From Bacteroidota bacterium (lineage in GTDB: Bacteria > Bacteroidota > Bacteroidia > Chitinophagales > Chitinophagaceae): a DNA stretch of 64,000 nucleotides. The stretch covers positions 327,507 to 391,506 of the forward strand of contig JAEZGS010000017.1 in the NCBI GenBank assembly GCA_023437225.1, read 5' to 3'. Shown here piece after piece: positions 1 through 9,077 of the stretch; positions within the stretch are counted from its first letter, which is position 1, and every line of letters begins with the position of its first letter. Below the pieces are notes generated by a model, which was not told where the DNA came from, made no database searches, and saw nothing but the letters and a program-made list of their open reading frames with translations. A program made the position numbers and the translations under genes.

Positions 1-1786
1 ACCCAAGCCACTTGCCACTTCTATAATTCAGATCTCCAAGGTCCAGGTCGATTAATGTTCGGGCACCGTCAGACCTGTATTGCGGATCTGCTGGCTTCTT
101 TAATGCAATAGAATCCGGTTTTAATCCTGTACGATAAAAACTTCTGGCCACTACATTACTCCCAATCCATCCTCTCTTAAATGCTTTCGCTTTAAATTGA
201 ACACCATCTTTGATTAGAACAGGACGCTGATACACGGGCGAGTTCACACTGTCTGGCTCAGTCCCGTCAACAGTATAACGCATCTCCACACCATTGATGT
301 AGTGCTTCAATTGCACATTAGTTTGCCGTTGAAATACCTGTTGTTCGTTTACAATTACGGGATCATTCAATTGCAGGATCAGCGTGTCTCCTGTAAAACC
401 CGTTTCGATCTTTACATTTGGAAACATTGATGCAATCCGCTTGCTATTGTTAAGCGTTGCTGGTGTGTTCCATAATTCCATACGGTTTAACCCGGCTGCA
501 GGGCGCAACTTTTCAAGATGTTCAACAGTCACGTTCGTTCCCGACAATGAAAGATGGCGCAGGTCTTTTAATGCTGCAAGTTTTGTCAACGAAGCACCTG
601 TAATATCCGTAAAGGAAAGATTGAGACGCCTTAAGTTCCTGAACTGTGACACGATATCCATTGATTCATCCTTAACCGGCATCTTATTTAAGTTCAGATA
701 AACGATTTGATCTTTTATTTTCAGGAGGTCATTTAATTGTTGTCCATCAAATTTTGATGCACTAAAAAAATCCACTTTCAATGCGGGCGATCCCTGTGCC
801 ACAGGGACTACCCTTCGATATTCGTTATTGAGTGTTGCAATGATCTTTTCATCCGCCGCATCAAAGTCAAACGCCATATTTTGATCGTTAGAGAACTTAA
901 GTTTTGCAATGTTCTTTAATGTGTCCGATTCCGGCAAATCAGAAACTCGTCTGACGAAATCCGCACCTGTCCTTACCCATTGCTTCAATATGAAGACCTC
1001 TTCATCAGTTAACTGCGGTTTGTTTTTAGGGGGCATATGTTTTTTGGAATCCATTGGCAACTGGATGCGTTGGAACATAAGTCCAAGATCGTGGTGAGTA
1101 GTATCCCAAAGTTTACCAGTTTTGCCGCCTTTCAGTAACATGGCTTCGGTATCCAAACTTAATTCGCCCTTTGACTTCTTTGAATTGTGACAGCCCGAAC
1201 ACTTTTCGTCTAAAATAGGTCGCACCATATGCGTATATACAACTGCATCCTCAAATGCTATTGGCAGTTTATCATCATCCTTTTTCAACGGTTCGAAAAC
1301 AAAACCTTCACCGTGTGTGAGATCAGCACCACGATGACCAGTGATTACCAATGCGATCAACACTACAATACTTGCAATCGACAAATAGAACCTGCTGCTG
1401 CGAATGACTTTCCGAAATGAATACCACGAAATGATAATGATAGATAATGAAACTCCACCCCATTTATGCCATAGCAACTGAACGGCTTCATATCCGTCTT
1501 CCTGTGCCAGAAACAATCCGGCCAAAGCCGCTAAGACACACAGCGCAGATACAAGCAATAAAAAGAGATCGGCCACATGGCGATCATTGAGCAATCTGAG
1601 ATTCCATTCAACAAATATCATTACCACGATAAGCGCAATGGGAAAATGTAATATCAGCGGATGCAGCCTTCCTCCTACCTGTAGCCATTCGGGCAATTGC
1701 AAAGAGGAGTCAAAAAGCGACAGGAAGATAAGCAGGCAATTCAGCGCAAAACAAATGTTGAAGAATATGTTTCGGGTTTGGATCAT
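1..1786 (-). CDS. Membrane cytochrome c / LRR / chitobiase-like C-terminal protein (partial, 3' end outside window)
   Basis: The frame is open from an ATG at 1786 to the left edge, about 595 codons, so the C-terminus is missing. Residues 1-160 contain several hydrophobic helices with a GGRLHPLILHFPIAL motif typical of DUF2231-type membrane domains. A single heme motif, CSGCH, lies at residues 196-200, and an MPPKNKP stretch downstream may supply a methionine ligand. Residues about 330-450 look like leucine-rich repeats (NLRRLNLSFTDITG). After these comes a chitobiase/hexosaminidase-C-terminal-like module (MRYTVDGTEPD). It starts 16 bp after the NHL gene and is the last visible gene of the four-gene operon. 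A role in surface electron transfer or glycan handling is inference only. The start could lie slightly upstream because no in-frame stop is seen close by. Confidence 0.8.
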   Translation of the reverse strand, partial: MIQTRNIFFNICFALNCLLIFLSLFDSSLQLPEWLQVGGRLHPLILHFPIALIVVMIFVEWNLRLLNDRHVADLFLLLVSALCVLAALAGLFLAQEDGYEAVQLLWHKWGGVSLSIIIISWYSFRKVIRSSRFYLSIASIVVLIALVITGHRGADLTHGEGFVFEPLKKDDDKLPIAFEDAVVYTHMVRPILDEKCSGCHNSKKSKGELSLDTEAMLLKGGKTGKLWDTTHHDLGLMFQRIQLPMDSKKHMPPKNKPQLTDEEVFILKQWVRTGADFVRRVSDLPESDTLKNIAKLKFSNDQNMAFDFDAADEKIIATLNNEYRRVVPVAQGSPALKVDFFSASKFDGQQLNDLLKIKDQIVYLNLNKMPVKDESMDIVSQFRNLRRLNLSFTDITGASLTKLAALKDLRHLSLSGTNVTVEHLEKLRPAAGLNRMELWNTPATLNNSKRIASMFPNVKIETGFTGDTLILQLNDPVIVNEQQVFQRQTNVQLKHYINGVEMRYTVDGTEPDSVNSPVYQRPVLIKDGVQFKAKAFKRGWIGSNVVARSFYRTGLKPDSIALKKPADPQYRSDGARTLIDLDLGDLNYRSGKWLG

Positions 1787-1802
1787 TATATCACGGATGC
1801 TA

Positions 1803-2831
1803 TCAGGAAACTGGTTTTAATTTGTAAGGATATACTTTGCCGGAGTTCCATTGTGCTACATACAAAGACCCTTCGTCGTCAACACATACATCATGAGGAT
1901 ATTGAAATGCCGTTTCCGTTTGATGCATGGACTGAAGCTTTCCATCAATATATTGCGGCTCGTTCCCTCCCAGATTTGATACCACCTTAAAATTGTTATC
2001 CAGAATTGTCACAAAACCGGAGTGCTGACCTTGTTTGGAATCCGTTTGTAACACCGCCGCATAAAGATAATCACCGTTTATAACAGGTCGGCACACCCAG
2101 GCGCCAGGCAATGCTATTGTGTTCAGGTAAGTCCCCTGCAGATCATACCTCTTGAATGCGTTTTGCTGCCGCGAAGTGACGATCAACGTAGGATTCGTTT
2201 TATCACGAAGATCAACAGCGATGCCATGAGCATTCAGAAGATGCTTGTCTTCACTTCCACGTCCACCAAAATGACGAATGTAATTTCCTTTATGATCGTA
2301 CTGAATGATAAAATCTTTCCCATAACCATCCGCTACATAAATATCTCCATTGGGTGCAATCGCCGTTTCTGTTGGCACAAATTCTTCCTGCTTTGAATAT
2401 TGTCCCGTCTCTTTAGGAAAATTCAACACCAACAGTTCTTTGCCGCTTGTATCAGTCTTGATAACCTGGTGCCTGGCATTGTCACAAATAAACAATACAT
2501 CTGTGCCATTCTCATCGAAAATTGTGAGACCATGTGCACCTGGATATTCGCGGCCCCAGTTGCTCAGCAGCCGACCCTTTTTATCGTAGATCAGAACGTT
2601 ATTGTGTGTGTCATTGGTGAGAAGCAATATCCTTCCTTTCGAGTCCTGTACCATCTCATGACAGTCATTTACAGGGTTACGAATAATATCGGCCTGGCTC
2701 CAGTCTGTCTGCAGACGATAGCGTTTACCGTTATGTCCAAGTATCAGATCACTGTTCATGTTGAAAGGTGGTTTGATGATCAATGCCGCAAGCCCGGCAC
2801 TGCTTTGTTGAAGAAATCTTCTTCTTTGCAT
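1803..2831 (-). CDS. Tat-exported NHL-repeat six-bladed beta-propeller protein
   Basis: A 342-residue protein. The N-terminus MQRRRFLQQSSAGLAALI has the twin-arginine pattern (RRxFL) followed by a hydrophobic stretch, so export in a folded state is likely. The body shows repeated blade-like motifs such as NAHGIAVD, TAIAPNGDIYVADGYG and YPHDVCVDDEGSLYVAQW, typical of NHL or peptidylglycine-lyase-like propellers. No catalytic residue set is obvious, so the substrate is unknown. It lies 18 bp after the DUF1501 gene and 16 bp before the membrane cytochrome gene, consistent with one transcript. It may be a binding or scaffold partner of the cytochromes, which is inference. Confidence 0.85.
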   Translation of the reverse strand: MQRRRFLQQSSAGLAALIIKPPFNMNSDLILGHNGKRYRLQTDWSQADIIRNPVNDCHEMVQDSKGRILLLTNDTHNNVLIYDKKGRLLSNWGREYPGAHGLTIFDENGTDVLFICDNARHQVIKTDTSGKELLVLNFPKETGQYSKQEEFVPTETAIAPNGDIYVADGYGKDFIIQYDHKGNYIRHFGGRGSEDKHLLNAHGIAVDLRDKTNPTLIVTSRQQNAFKRYDLQGTYLNTIALPGAWVCRPVINGDYLYAAVLQTDSKQGQHSGFVTILDNNFKVVSNLGGNEPQYIDGKLQSMHQTETAFQYPHDVCVDDEGSLYVAQWNSGKVYPYKLKPVS

Positions 2832-2849
2832 TCACTGTTTTTTTATCGA

Positions 2850-4298
2850 TCAGGCAATAATTCCATTCACAACCTTACCTGCCACGTCGGTAAGACGATA
2901 TCTTCTTCCCAAATGACGAAAGGTTAGTTTCTCGTGGTCGAGTCCCATCAAATGCAGCACCGTAGCATGAAAATCGTTTACATGCACACCGTCGCGCACA
3001 ATGTTGTAACCAAAGTCATCCGTCTCTCCATAAACACCGGGTTTGATACCACCCCCCGCCATCCATATAGTAAAAGAACGAGGGTGATGATCTCTTCCAT
3101 AATTGTCTTTTGTAAGTGCTCCCTGGCAATAGTTCGTTCTGCCAAATTCTCCGCCCCAGATAACGAGCGTCTCGTCCAACAGGCCTCGTTGTTTCAGATC
3201 TGTAATCAATGCAGCTGAAGCCTGGTCTGTATCCATGCACTGGCCCTTTATCTGTGAAGGAAGGTTATCATGTCCATCCCACCCCTGGTGATACAATTGA
3301 ACAAAGCGTACTCCATTTTCCGACAGCTTACGTGCTAACAAACAATTTGCGGCATAAGTGCCCGGAACAAGACAATCCGGCCCATACATTTTGATAATGG
3401 ATTCTGGCTCTTTGGAAAGGTCAGTAATCTCGGGCACTGCAGTTTGCATACGATATGCCATTTCATATTGCTGCACGCGGGCCATGATCTCAGGATCACC
3501 AAACTGGTTGTAAGATTCATTATTGAGTTCGGCCAGTTTATCGAGCATTTGTCTTCGGTCATTTTTGTCAATGCCCGGATGGTTCTGCAAATAAAGCACG
3601 GGCTCATCACCACTGCTGAATTGAACTCCCTGGTGTACCGAGTCGAGGAAGCCATTGGTCCAAAGCTTCGAATATACGCCCTGGCCATTGCCTTTTCCTT
3701 TTGATAATAACACGCAGAATGCAGGAAGATTGCGGTTTTCACTGCCCAGGCCATAACTCAGCCAGGCGCCCATACTAGGCCTGTTTCCCACCTGTGCACC
3801 GGTTTGAAAAAATGTGAGTGCAGGATCATGATTGATTGCTTCGGTATACATGCTTCTCACAAAACACAGATCATTTGCAATGCGTGATGTATGCGGCATA
3901 AGCTCACTGATCCATGCACCTGCATCTCCATATTGTGCAAAACTAAAAACCGAACCTGCCAGCGGAAATTTCTTTTGCCCTGAAGTCATTCCTGTAAGCC
4001 GTTGTCCCATCCGCACAGATTCAGGAAGATCTTCCCCGAACATCTCCTGCAACTTAGGTTTATAGTCAAATAGATCGAGTTGCGAAGGCGCACCATTTTG
4101 AAAAAGATAAATGATCCTTTTTGCCCGTGGTGCGAAGTGTGGTAAACCTGATGCAATCAATTGTTCTTCTTCCTTACCATCAAAAAGTCCGGGTACAAGC
4201 AATGATCCCAAAGCAACACTGCCAATGCCCAGGCTAAGGCGCGATAAAAATTTACGCCTGTTTAAATTCAGATGGTGCTCTATTATTTGTTTTTCCAT
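2850..4298 (-). CDS. Tat-exported DUF1501 protein (alkaline phosphatase/sulfatase-like fold)
   Basis: A 482-residue protein. The N-terminus carries the Tat motif NRRKFLSRLSLGIGSVALG. The body matches DUF1501: NGAPSQLDLFDYKPKL near residue 70, GGEFGRTNY and GRDHHPRSFTIWMAGGG in the C-terminal half, and a terminal DFHATVLHLMGLDHEKL segment. DUF1501 is related to sulfatases, but I see no formylglycine C/S-x-P-x-R motif in the expected place, so sulfatase activity should not be assumed. It starts 2 bp after the upstream DUF1549/DUF1553 lipoprotein gene. This pairing is common in Planctomycetes and Verrucomicrobia. Confidence 0.9.
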   Translation of the reverse strand: MEKQIIEHHLNLNRRKFLSRLSLGIGSVALGSLLVPGLFDGKEEEQLIASGLPHFAPRAKRIIYLFQNGAPSQLDLFDYKPKLQEMFGEDLPESVRMGQRLTGMTSGQKKFPLAGSVFSFAQYGDAGAWISELMPHTSRIANDLCFVRSMYTEAINHDPALTFFQTGAQVGNRPSMGAWLSYGLGSENRNLPAFCVLLSKGKGNGQGVYSKLWTNGFLDSVHQGVQFSSGDEPVLYLQNHPGIDKNDRRQMLDKLAELNNESYNQFGDPEIMARVQQYEMAYRMQTAVPEITDLSKEPESIIKMYGPDCLVPGTYAANCLLARKLSENGVRFVQLYHQGWDGHDNLPSQIKGQCMDTDQASAALITDLKQRGLLDETLVIWGGEFGRTNYCQGALTKDNYGRDHHPRSFTIWMAGGGIKPGVYGETDDFGYNIVRDGVHVNDFHATVLHLMGLDHEKLTFRHLGRRYRLTDVAGKVVNGIIA

Positions 4299-4300
4299 CG

Positions 4301-6622
4301 TCAGGTTTTTGTGATTGCTTCTTCCATGTTATAAACAAGATTGACAACCTTCATCATTGCCGCTAACTTTTTCTTATCAAGTGATTCATCTAACGGATAC
4401 TCTCCTGCTTTCAAAGTCGAACGGGCATCAAGCTTTCCCGATGTAAATGCAGCAAGCTGATCCTGATAATAATTTTTAAGTATGGTTAGCTCTTTTTCTG
4501 TTGGTGTTCGGCAAATGATTCTTTTAAATGCGCTCTCTAATAGGGCATCGGTGGAAGCACGCCGCTGTGTCAACAGATTCTGTGCAAATACACGCGACGC
4601 TTCCATGATCGCAGGATCATTCATCATAATTAATGCCTGCAACGGAGTGTTTGTATTCAGTCGTTTTACTTCACACTGATCCCGGTTACTTGCATCAAAC
4701 ATGATCATGCCGGGGGGAGGAACCGTCATCTTAATGAACGTGTACAACCCGCGACGGTAAAGGTTTTCATCCTTGTCTTGTTTATAGGTTGCAAGTACAC
4801 CACGGCCTGATGTTGCAGCTTCCCACAGACCTTTTGGCTGATAAGGTTTTACACTTGGCCCACCGATCTTTGTTACAAGTAACCCACTTGAATACAACGC
4901 CATGTCACGAATGAACTCGGCTTTTAATCTGCGCCTGGGCGCGTGTGATAATAATATATTTTCCGGGTCTTTTTGAATCTGCTCTTTCCGTGACACCGAA
5001 GATTGCCTGTAGGTTGCCGACATAAATATCTTCTTCAGCAATCGCTTTATATCCCATCCATTGTCCATGAAGTCCACTGCAAGCCAATCCAATAATTCAG
5101 GATGTGAGGGCAGTTCCCCCTGCATACCAAAATCACCCGAGGTTTTAACGATGCCCCTACCGAATATTTCCTGCCATATCTGGTTCACGAATACACGTGC
5201 TGTTAAGGGATTGTTTCGATCAACTGTCCATGCCGCGAGGCCCAGACGATTTGTGGGTGTCTTGCTGGAATCAAACGGCAATACTGCTTTGAGGGCAACC
5301 GGACTCACTGCTCGCGTTGGCTGATCGTAAGCACCTCTGTCAAGGATATATGTTTTGCGTAACGTGTCAAGTTCGCCCATCACAGACACGGTAAGCATCC
5401 CTGTATCTTTCTTGTTGAGGAAAGAAAAAATGGTTTTTGCTTCCTCATCGGTAATGCTGAGTATCGGGGTCTTTGCTGGCTTTGATACTGAAACATCGCC
5501 TTCATATCCTACCTCTTTAGTGTTATTAAAAAACGCATACATCTGGAAATATTCCTCCTGCGAAATGGGATCGTATTTGTGATCATGACATTGCGCGCAT
5601 TCGATGGTCAGGCCAAGTATTCCCTTTCCGTAGGTTTTTGTTTTGTCGACTATATACTCAACACGATATTCCTCTGGCACTACGCCTCCCTCCTCTGTGT
5701 ATTTATGATTGCGCAAGAAAGCTGTTGCAAGGATCTTTTCTTTGGAAGCTTGCGGTAACATATCGCCAGCGAGCTGCCAGGTAACAAAAGAATCGTAACG
5801 TAAGTTTTTATTGAATGCATGGATTGCCCAATCGCGATACGGCCACTGTGTTCTTATATTATCATCCTGGTAACCATAACTGTCTGCGTAGCGTGCTACA
5901 TCCATCCAATGCACAGCCATTTTTTCACCGTAATGCGGAGACGCAAGTAATTCGTCAATCAAACGCTCATACGCTTTGTCGCTTTTATCATTCACAAAAC
6001 GATCCATCATTTCTTCGGATGGGGGAAGGCCGGTAATATCGAAGGATAGTCGTTTATGCAAAATTTCTTTGGAAGCTTCTTCTGATGCTGACAATCCGGC
6101 CTGTTCAATCTTTTGCAGAATGAAATGATCTATTTCATTGCGCGGCCATTCGCTGTTTTTTGTTTTAGGAAGCGGAGATTTTTTTGGAGCGATGAAAGCC
6201 CAGTGTTTTTCATATTCTGCACCCTGCTGTATCCATTTGCGAAACAGCTTGATTTCGTAATCTGATAAAGCACCCAGATGAGACGAAGGCTCGGGCATCA
6301 TATAGTCAGGATCATCGGAAGATATCCGCCTGATAAGTTCAGATTCATCCGGCTTGCCAGGCACAATTGCAAAAGCGCCTTTCGTTTCTTTGAGTGGAGC
6401 ATATGCATATGAAGCCTGATCGAGCCGCAAACCAGCCTGCACTTGTGCTACATCGGGGCCATGACATTTGAAACATTTATCGGAAAGAATTGGTCGGATA
6501 TGAAAATTGTAGCTTACCCTTTCAGGAAATTGATGAGCGTCTTTGTTTCCATTAACGCATGCGACCCATAGGAACGCTATGGCAATAAATGAGGCTATGA
6601 CCCACGGGATCTTATGGTTCAT
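4301..6622 (-). CDS. Planctomycete-type cytochrome c lipoprotein, PSCyt1-DUF1549-DUF1553
   Basis: A 773-residue protein and the first gene of the minus-strand operon. A lipobox ending at Cys22 (AFLWVAC) predicts a lipoprotein. A heme motif CFKCH is at residues 50-54, with methionines at 108-109 as possible distal ligands (PSCyt1). The DUF1549 region runs from about 155 to 370 and contains a second CxxCH, CAQCH, at 342-346. The DUF1553 region covers about 460-720, with RVFVNQIWQEIFGRGIV and NTNTPLQALIMMNDP. This architecture is abundant in Planctomycetes; its biochemical role is not established. Two potential c-type hemes suggest electron transfer to or from the co-transcribed exported proteins, which is inference. 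Confidence 0.9.
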   Translation of the reverse strand: MNHKIPWVIASFIAIAFLWVACVNGNKDAHQFPERVSYNFHIRPILSDKCFKCHGPDVAQVQAGLRLDQASYAYAPLKETKGAFAIVPGKPDESELIRRISSDDPDYMMPEPSSHLGALSDYEIKLFRKWIQQGAEYEKHWAFIAPKKSPLPKTKNSEWPRNEIDHFILQKIEQAGLSASEEASKEILHKRLSFDITGLPPSEEMMDRFVNDKSDKAYERLIDELLASPHYGEKMAVHWMDVARYADSYGYQDDNIRTQWPYRDWAIHAFNKNLRYDSFVTWQLAGDMLPQASKEKILATAFLRNHKYTEEGGVVPEEYRVEYIVDKTKTYGKGILGLTIECAQCHDHKYDPISQEEYFQMYAFFNNTKEVGYEGDVSVSKPAKTPILSITDEEAKTIFSFLNKKDTGMLTVSVMGELDTLRKTYILDRGAYDQPTRAVSPVALKAVLPFDSSKTPTNRLGLAAWTVDRNNPLTARVFVNQIWQEIFGRGIVKTSGDFGMQGELPSHPELLDWLAVDFMDNGWDIKRLLKKIFMSATYRQSSVSRKEQIQKDPENILLSHAPRRRLKAEFIRDMALYSSGLLVTKIGGPSVKPYQPKGLWEAATSGRGVLATYKQDKDENLYRRGLYTFIKMTVPPPGMIMFDASNRDQCEVKRLNTNTPLQALIMMNDPAIMEASRVFAQNLLTQRRASTDALLESAFKRIICRTPTEKELTILKNYYQDQLAAFTSGKLDARSTLKAGEYPLDESLDKKKLAAMMKVVNLVYNMEEAITKT

Positions 6623-6700
6623 ATGGCGGTTTTAGGCAATGGTTAATTCAAGTTAAGGAATAAGTTTGAAATGCCTTTTTTCAGAACTGTTGTACATAGT

Positions 6701-6708
6701 TACATTTG
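6701..6708 (+). promoter_or_regulatory. TAnnTTTG -7 box of pcm
   Basis: TACATTTG matches the Bacteroidota housekeeping -7 element TAnnTTTG and ends only 6 nt before the pcm ATG at 6715. No convincing -33 TTG is seen at the usual distance. If transcription begins about 5 nt after the box, the mRNA would be leaderless or nearly so. Confidence 0.6.
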
Positions 6709-6714
6709 CACCCG

Positions 6715-7371
6715 ATGAGGAAATATGAAGACTCCTACCGGCATAAAGGCCTGCGCAAACAATTGATCGACCTGTTGAAACAAAAAGGCATCAGCGATGA
6801 ACGAGTGCTGAATGCTATGAATAATGTTCCGCGTCACTACTTTCTTGATTCCGCTTTTGATATGGTTGCTTATGAAGACAAAGCATTTCCAATTCTTGAA
6901 GGGCAAACCATCTCACAGCCTTATACTGTTGCATACCAGACGCAGTTGCTGGATACCAGGCCTCTCGAAAAAGTGTTGGAAATAGGTACCGGAAGCGGTT
7001 ACCAGGCCATCGTATTGGGTGAACTCGGTGTAAAAGTGTTTACCATCGAGCGGCAGAAAAAGTTGTTCGACGCACATCGAAACTTTGTACTTAAGATGCG
7101 CTATCCTAACATCAAGTATTTTTATGGCGATGGTTACGAAGGACTGCCAAGCTTTGCCCCATTCGACAAAGTTCTTGTCACCGCAGCGGCACCATTCATT
7201 CCACCAAAATTGATTCAGCAGTTGAAAGTCGGCGGCAAACTGATTATTCCTGTAGGTGAAGGTGAAGTGCAACAAATGTTGCGCTTAACTAAACTTGAAG
7301 ACGGATCGGTGTCAGAAGAAATATTTGAGAGCTTTTCATTTGTACCCATGCTGGGGGGAAAAAATCATTAG
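6715..7371 (+). CDS. pcm: Protein-L-isoaspartate O-methyltransferase
   Basis: About 218 residues, the usual PCMT length. It transfers a methyl group from SAM to isoaspartyl residues as the first step in repair of aged proteins. The SAM-binding motif VLEIGTGSGYQAIVLGELG is visible, as are the post-motif VTAAAPFIPPKLIQQL and the TISQPYTVA substrate region. I chose the ATG at 6715; an in-frame TTG at 6706 lies inside the promoter -7 box and is unlikely to be the start. The gene is divergent from the cytochrome operon and is followed by a hairpin at 7381-7408. Confidence 0.93.
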   Translation: MRKYEDSYRHKGLRKQLIDLLKQKGISDERVLNAMNNVPRHYFLDSAFDMVAYEDKAFPILEGQTISQPYTVAYQTQLLDTRPLEKVLEIGTGSGYQAIVLGELGVKVFTIERQKKLFDAHRNFVLKMRYPNIKYFYGDGYEGLPSFAPFDKVLVTAAAPFIPPKLIQQLKVGGKLIIPVGEGEVQQMLRLTKLEDGSVSEEIFESFSFVPMLGGKNH

Positions 7372-7380
7372 ACTATAAAA

Positions 7381-7408
7381 ACAGAAACCTTCATTTCTGA
7401 AGGTCTGT
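7381..7408 (+). terminator. Hairpin downstream of pcm
   Basis: CAGAAACCTTCA pairs with TGAAGGTCTG through a short TTTC loop, leaving a two-base bulge. A T-rich stretch (GTTCGTTGTTGTTTTTG) follows. It starts 10 nt after the pcm stop. The remainder of the 7372-7590 gap shows no coding signal and no clear promoter box. Confidence 0.55.
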
Positions 7409-7590
7409 TCGTTGTTGTTTTTGTATTCTCAATTCTCCACCAATCTACATGACGAAGTCCTGAAGAAAAGTAAAGTTCTGACAATGCATATTGGAAATGC
7501 TCAACAACGACGCGGCTTTGATGAGATTATAAAAAAGCTTTATAACGTGTAAGTATTTCCTTGTAACGTATTTTTATTAAAACAACGCAG

Positions 7591-8262
7591 ATGGAAGTAA
7601 GCATTGAAAACAGCTGGAAGGAAGTGCTAAAATCAGAGTTCAATAAGCCATACTTTCTGTCAATTGCAGCACACCTGCGTATGGAAAGAGCTGCAGCCAA
7701 AGTCATTTATCCTCCGGGCCAGTTGATCTTCAATGCTTTTAATTCAACCCCATTCCATAACGTAAAAGTGGTGATATTGGGGCAGGATCCCTATCATGGT
7801 CCGGGACAGGCACATGGACTTTCGTTTTCCGTTATGGACGGTATTACTCCCCCTCCCTCACTGGTTAATATTTTTAAAGAATTACGTTCCGATGTAGGGG
7901 TACCAGTGCCGCGATCCGGAAATCTCAGTCAGTGGTCCAGGAAAGGTGTGCTATTGTTGAACGCATCATTAACCGTGCGCCAGGGTGAGCCCAATAGTCA
8001 CCAGAAGATCGGATGGATAGATTTTACGAATGCGGTTATATCAAAGCTCTCAGCATTAAAAGAACACCTGGTGTTTTTTCTTTGGGGTAAGTTTGCCCAG
8101 GAAAAGCAGGTGCTGATTGACGAGACAAAACACCTGGTCTTAAAGGCAGCACACCCGTCGCCATATTCAGCAAATGCCGGTTTTTTCGGATGCAGGCATT
8201 TTTCGCGGGCGAATGATTACCTGGTTTCCAATGGCATTGATCCGATCGACTGGTCATTATAA
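7591..8262 (+). CDS. ung: Uracil-DNA glycosylase, family 1
   Basis: A 223-residue enzyme that excises uracil from DNA in base excision repair. The family 1 signature GQDPYHGPGQAHGLSFSV holds the catalytic Asp66. The DNA-intercalation motif HPSPYSA (His188) is present near the C-terminus, with PPPSLVNIFKEL and LLLNASLTVR between. Length is normal. A second uracil-glycosylase-superfamily gene (SMUG2 type) lies at 27405-28094. plsC follows after 11 bp, so the two may be co-transcribed. Confidence 0.96.
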   Translation: MEVSIENSWKEVLKSEFNKPYFLSIAAHLRMERAAAKVIYPPGQLIFNAFNSTPFHNVKVVILGQDPYHGPGQAHGLSFSVMDGITPPPSLVNIFKELRSDVGVPVPRSGNLSQWSRKGVLLLNASLTVRQGEPNSHQKIGWIDFTNAVISKLSALKEHLVFFLWGKFAQEKQVLIDETKHLVLKAAHPSPYSANAGFFGCRHFSRANDYLVSNGIDPIDWSL

Positions 8263-8273
8263 CACTTAAGAGC

Positions 8274-9014
8274 ATGAAACTCATTAAAGATATTTTTGCG
8301 CGAATCTGGGCAACCTGGGCTTTGCTGGTATTTGTTATCACGATGTTCATCTTTTATATCCCCTTTCTGGCTTTTGTTTATTTTAAAGCAGAACCTCAAA
8401 GAACTCACCGATTTATCAGTTATTCAAGAGTTTGGATGGGAACATTTTTATGGCTGATCGGATGCCCGCTAAAAAAACGTGGTCTTGAAAATTTTAGCAA
8501 AGGCAAATCTTATATAGTCCTTTGCAATCACAATTCGTTTCTCGATATACCAGTGTCATCACCTGCAATCCCCGGAGGCAACAAAACCATCGCTAAGAGC
8601 GAAATGGCCAAGGTTCCTGTCTTCAGTTATATATACAAAGCAGGAAGTGTGTTGGTGAACAGGAAAAGTGAAGCAAGTCGCAAGGAAAGTTATACGAAAA
8701 TGAAAGCCGTTTTGTCAATGGGTTTGCACATGTGTATATATCCTGAAGGGACTCGCAACAAATCAGGTGAACCATTGAAATCATTTCATTCAGGTGCATT
8801 CAGGCTGGCTAAAGAAACGAAAACACCGGTGATCCCGGCTCTTATTTTCAACACGAAGAAAGCATTGCCCGCATCAAGAACGATGTACCTGTTGCCCCAT
8901 AAATTAGAGATTCATTTTCTTCCTGAAATGAATGCGGGTGAAGAAGAAACGATGGATGATTTCCGGCAAAGGGTGCACCGGACAATGCGGGATTACTTCG
9001 TAGATCATTCATGA
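8274..9014 (+). CDS. plsC: 1-acyl-sn-glycerol-3-phosphate acyltransferase
   Basis: A 246-residue membrane-associated acyltransferase that makes phosphatidic acid from lysophosphatidic acid. The N-terminal region has one or two hydrophobic helices (residues 12-36). The catalytic H(X4)D motif is NHNSFLD at residues 85-91, and the substrate motif YPEGTRN is at 157-163. The ATG lies 11 bp after ung. It converges on the LptD-like gene, with a degenerate CAATTC repeat between them. Another PlsC-family acyl acceptor cannot be excluded. Confidence 0.9.
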   Translation: MKLIKDIFARIWATWALLVFVITMFIFYIPFLAFVYFKAEPQRTHRFISYSRVWMGTFLWLIGCPLKKRGLENFSKGKSYIVLCNHNSFLDIPVSSPAIPGGNKTIAKSEMAKVPVFSYIYKAGSVLVNRKSEASRKESYTKMKAVLSMGLHMCIYPEGTRNKSGEPLKSFHSGAFRLAKETKTPVIPALIFNTKKALPASRTMYLLPHKLEIHFLPEMNAGEEETMDDFRQRVHRTMRDYFVDHS

Positions 9015-9021
9015 TAGTCGC

Positions 9022-9076
9022 ATCGCAATTTGCAATTCCCCTTCTCAATTCCCAATTCTCATTTCTCAATTCTGAC
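9022..9076. repeat. Degenerate CAATTCY-type simple repeat between convergent genes
   Basis: The 63 bp between the plsC and lptD stop codons consist largely of imperfect repeats of a CAATTC/CAATTT word with T/C-rich spacers, for example CTCAATTCCCAATTCTC. It is one of several low-complexity tracts in this window that sit directly after stop codons. Confidence 0.7.
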
Positions 9077-9077
9077 A

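Noticed and set aside
2850..4298. Calling the DUF1501 protein an active sulfatase
   Set aside because: The fold is related, but the formylglycine C/S-x-P-x-R motif is not seen.
6706..6714. Upstream TTG start for pcm
   Set aside because: It lies within the TACATTTG promoter box, and the ATG at 6715 gives the usual family N-terminus.
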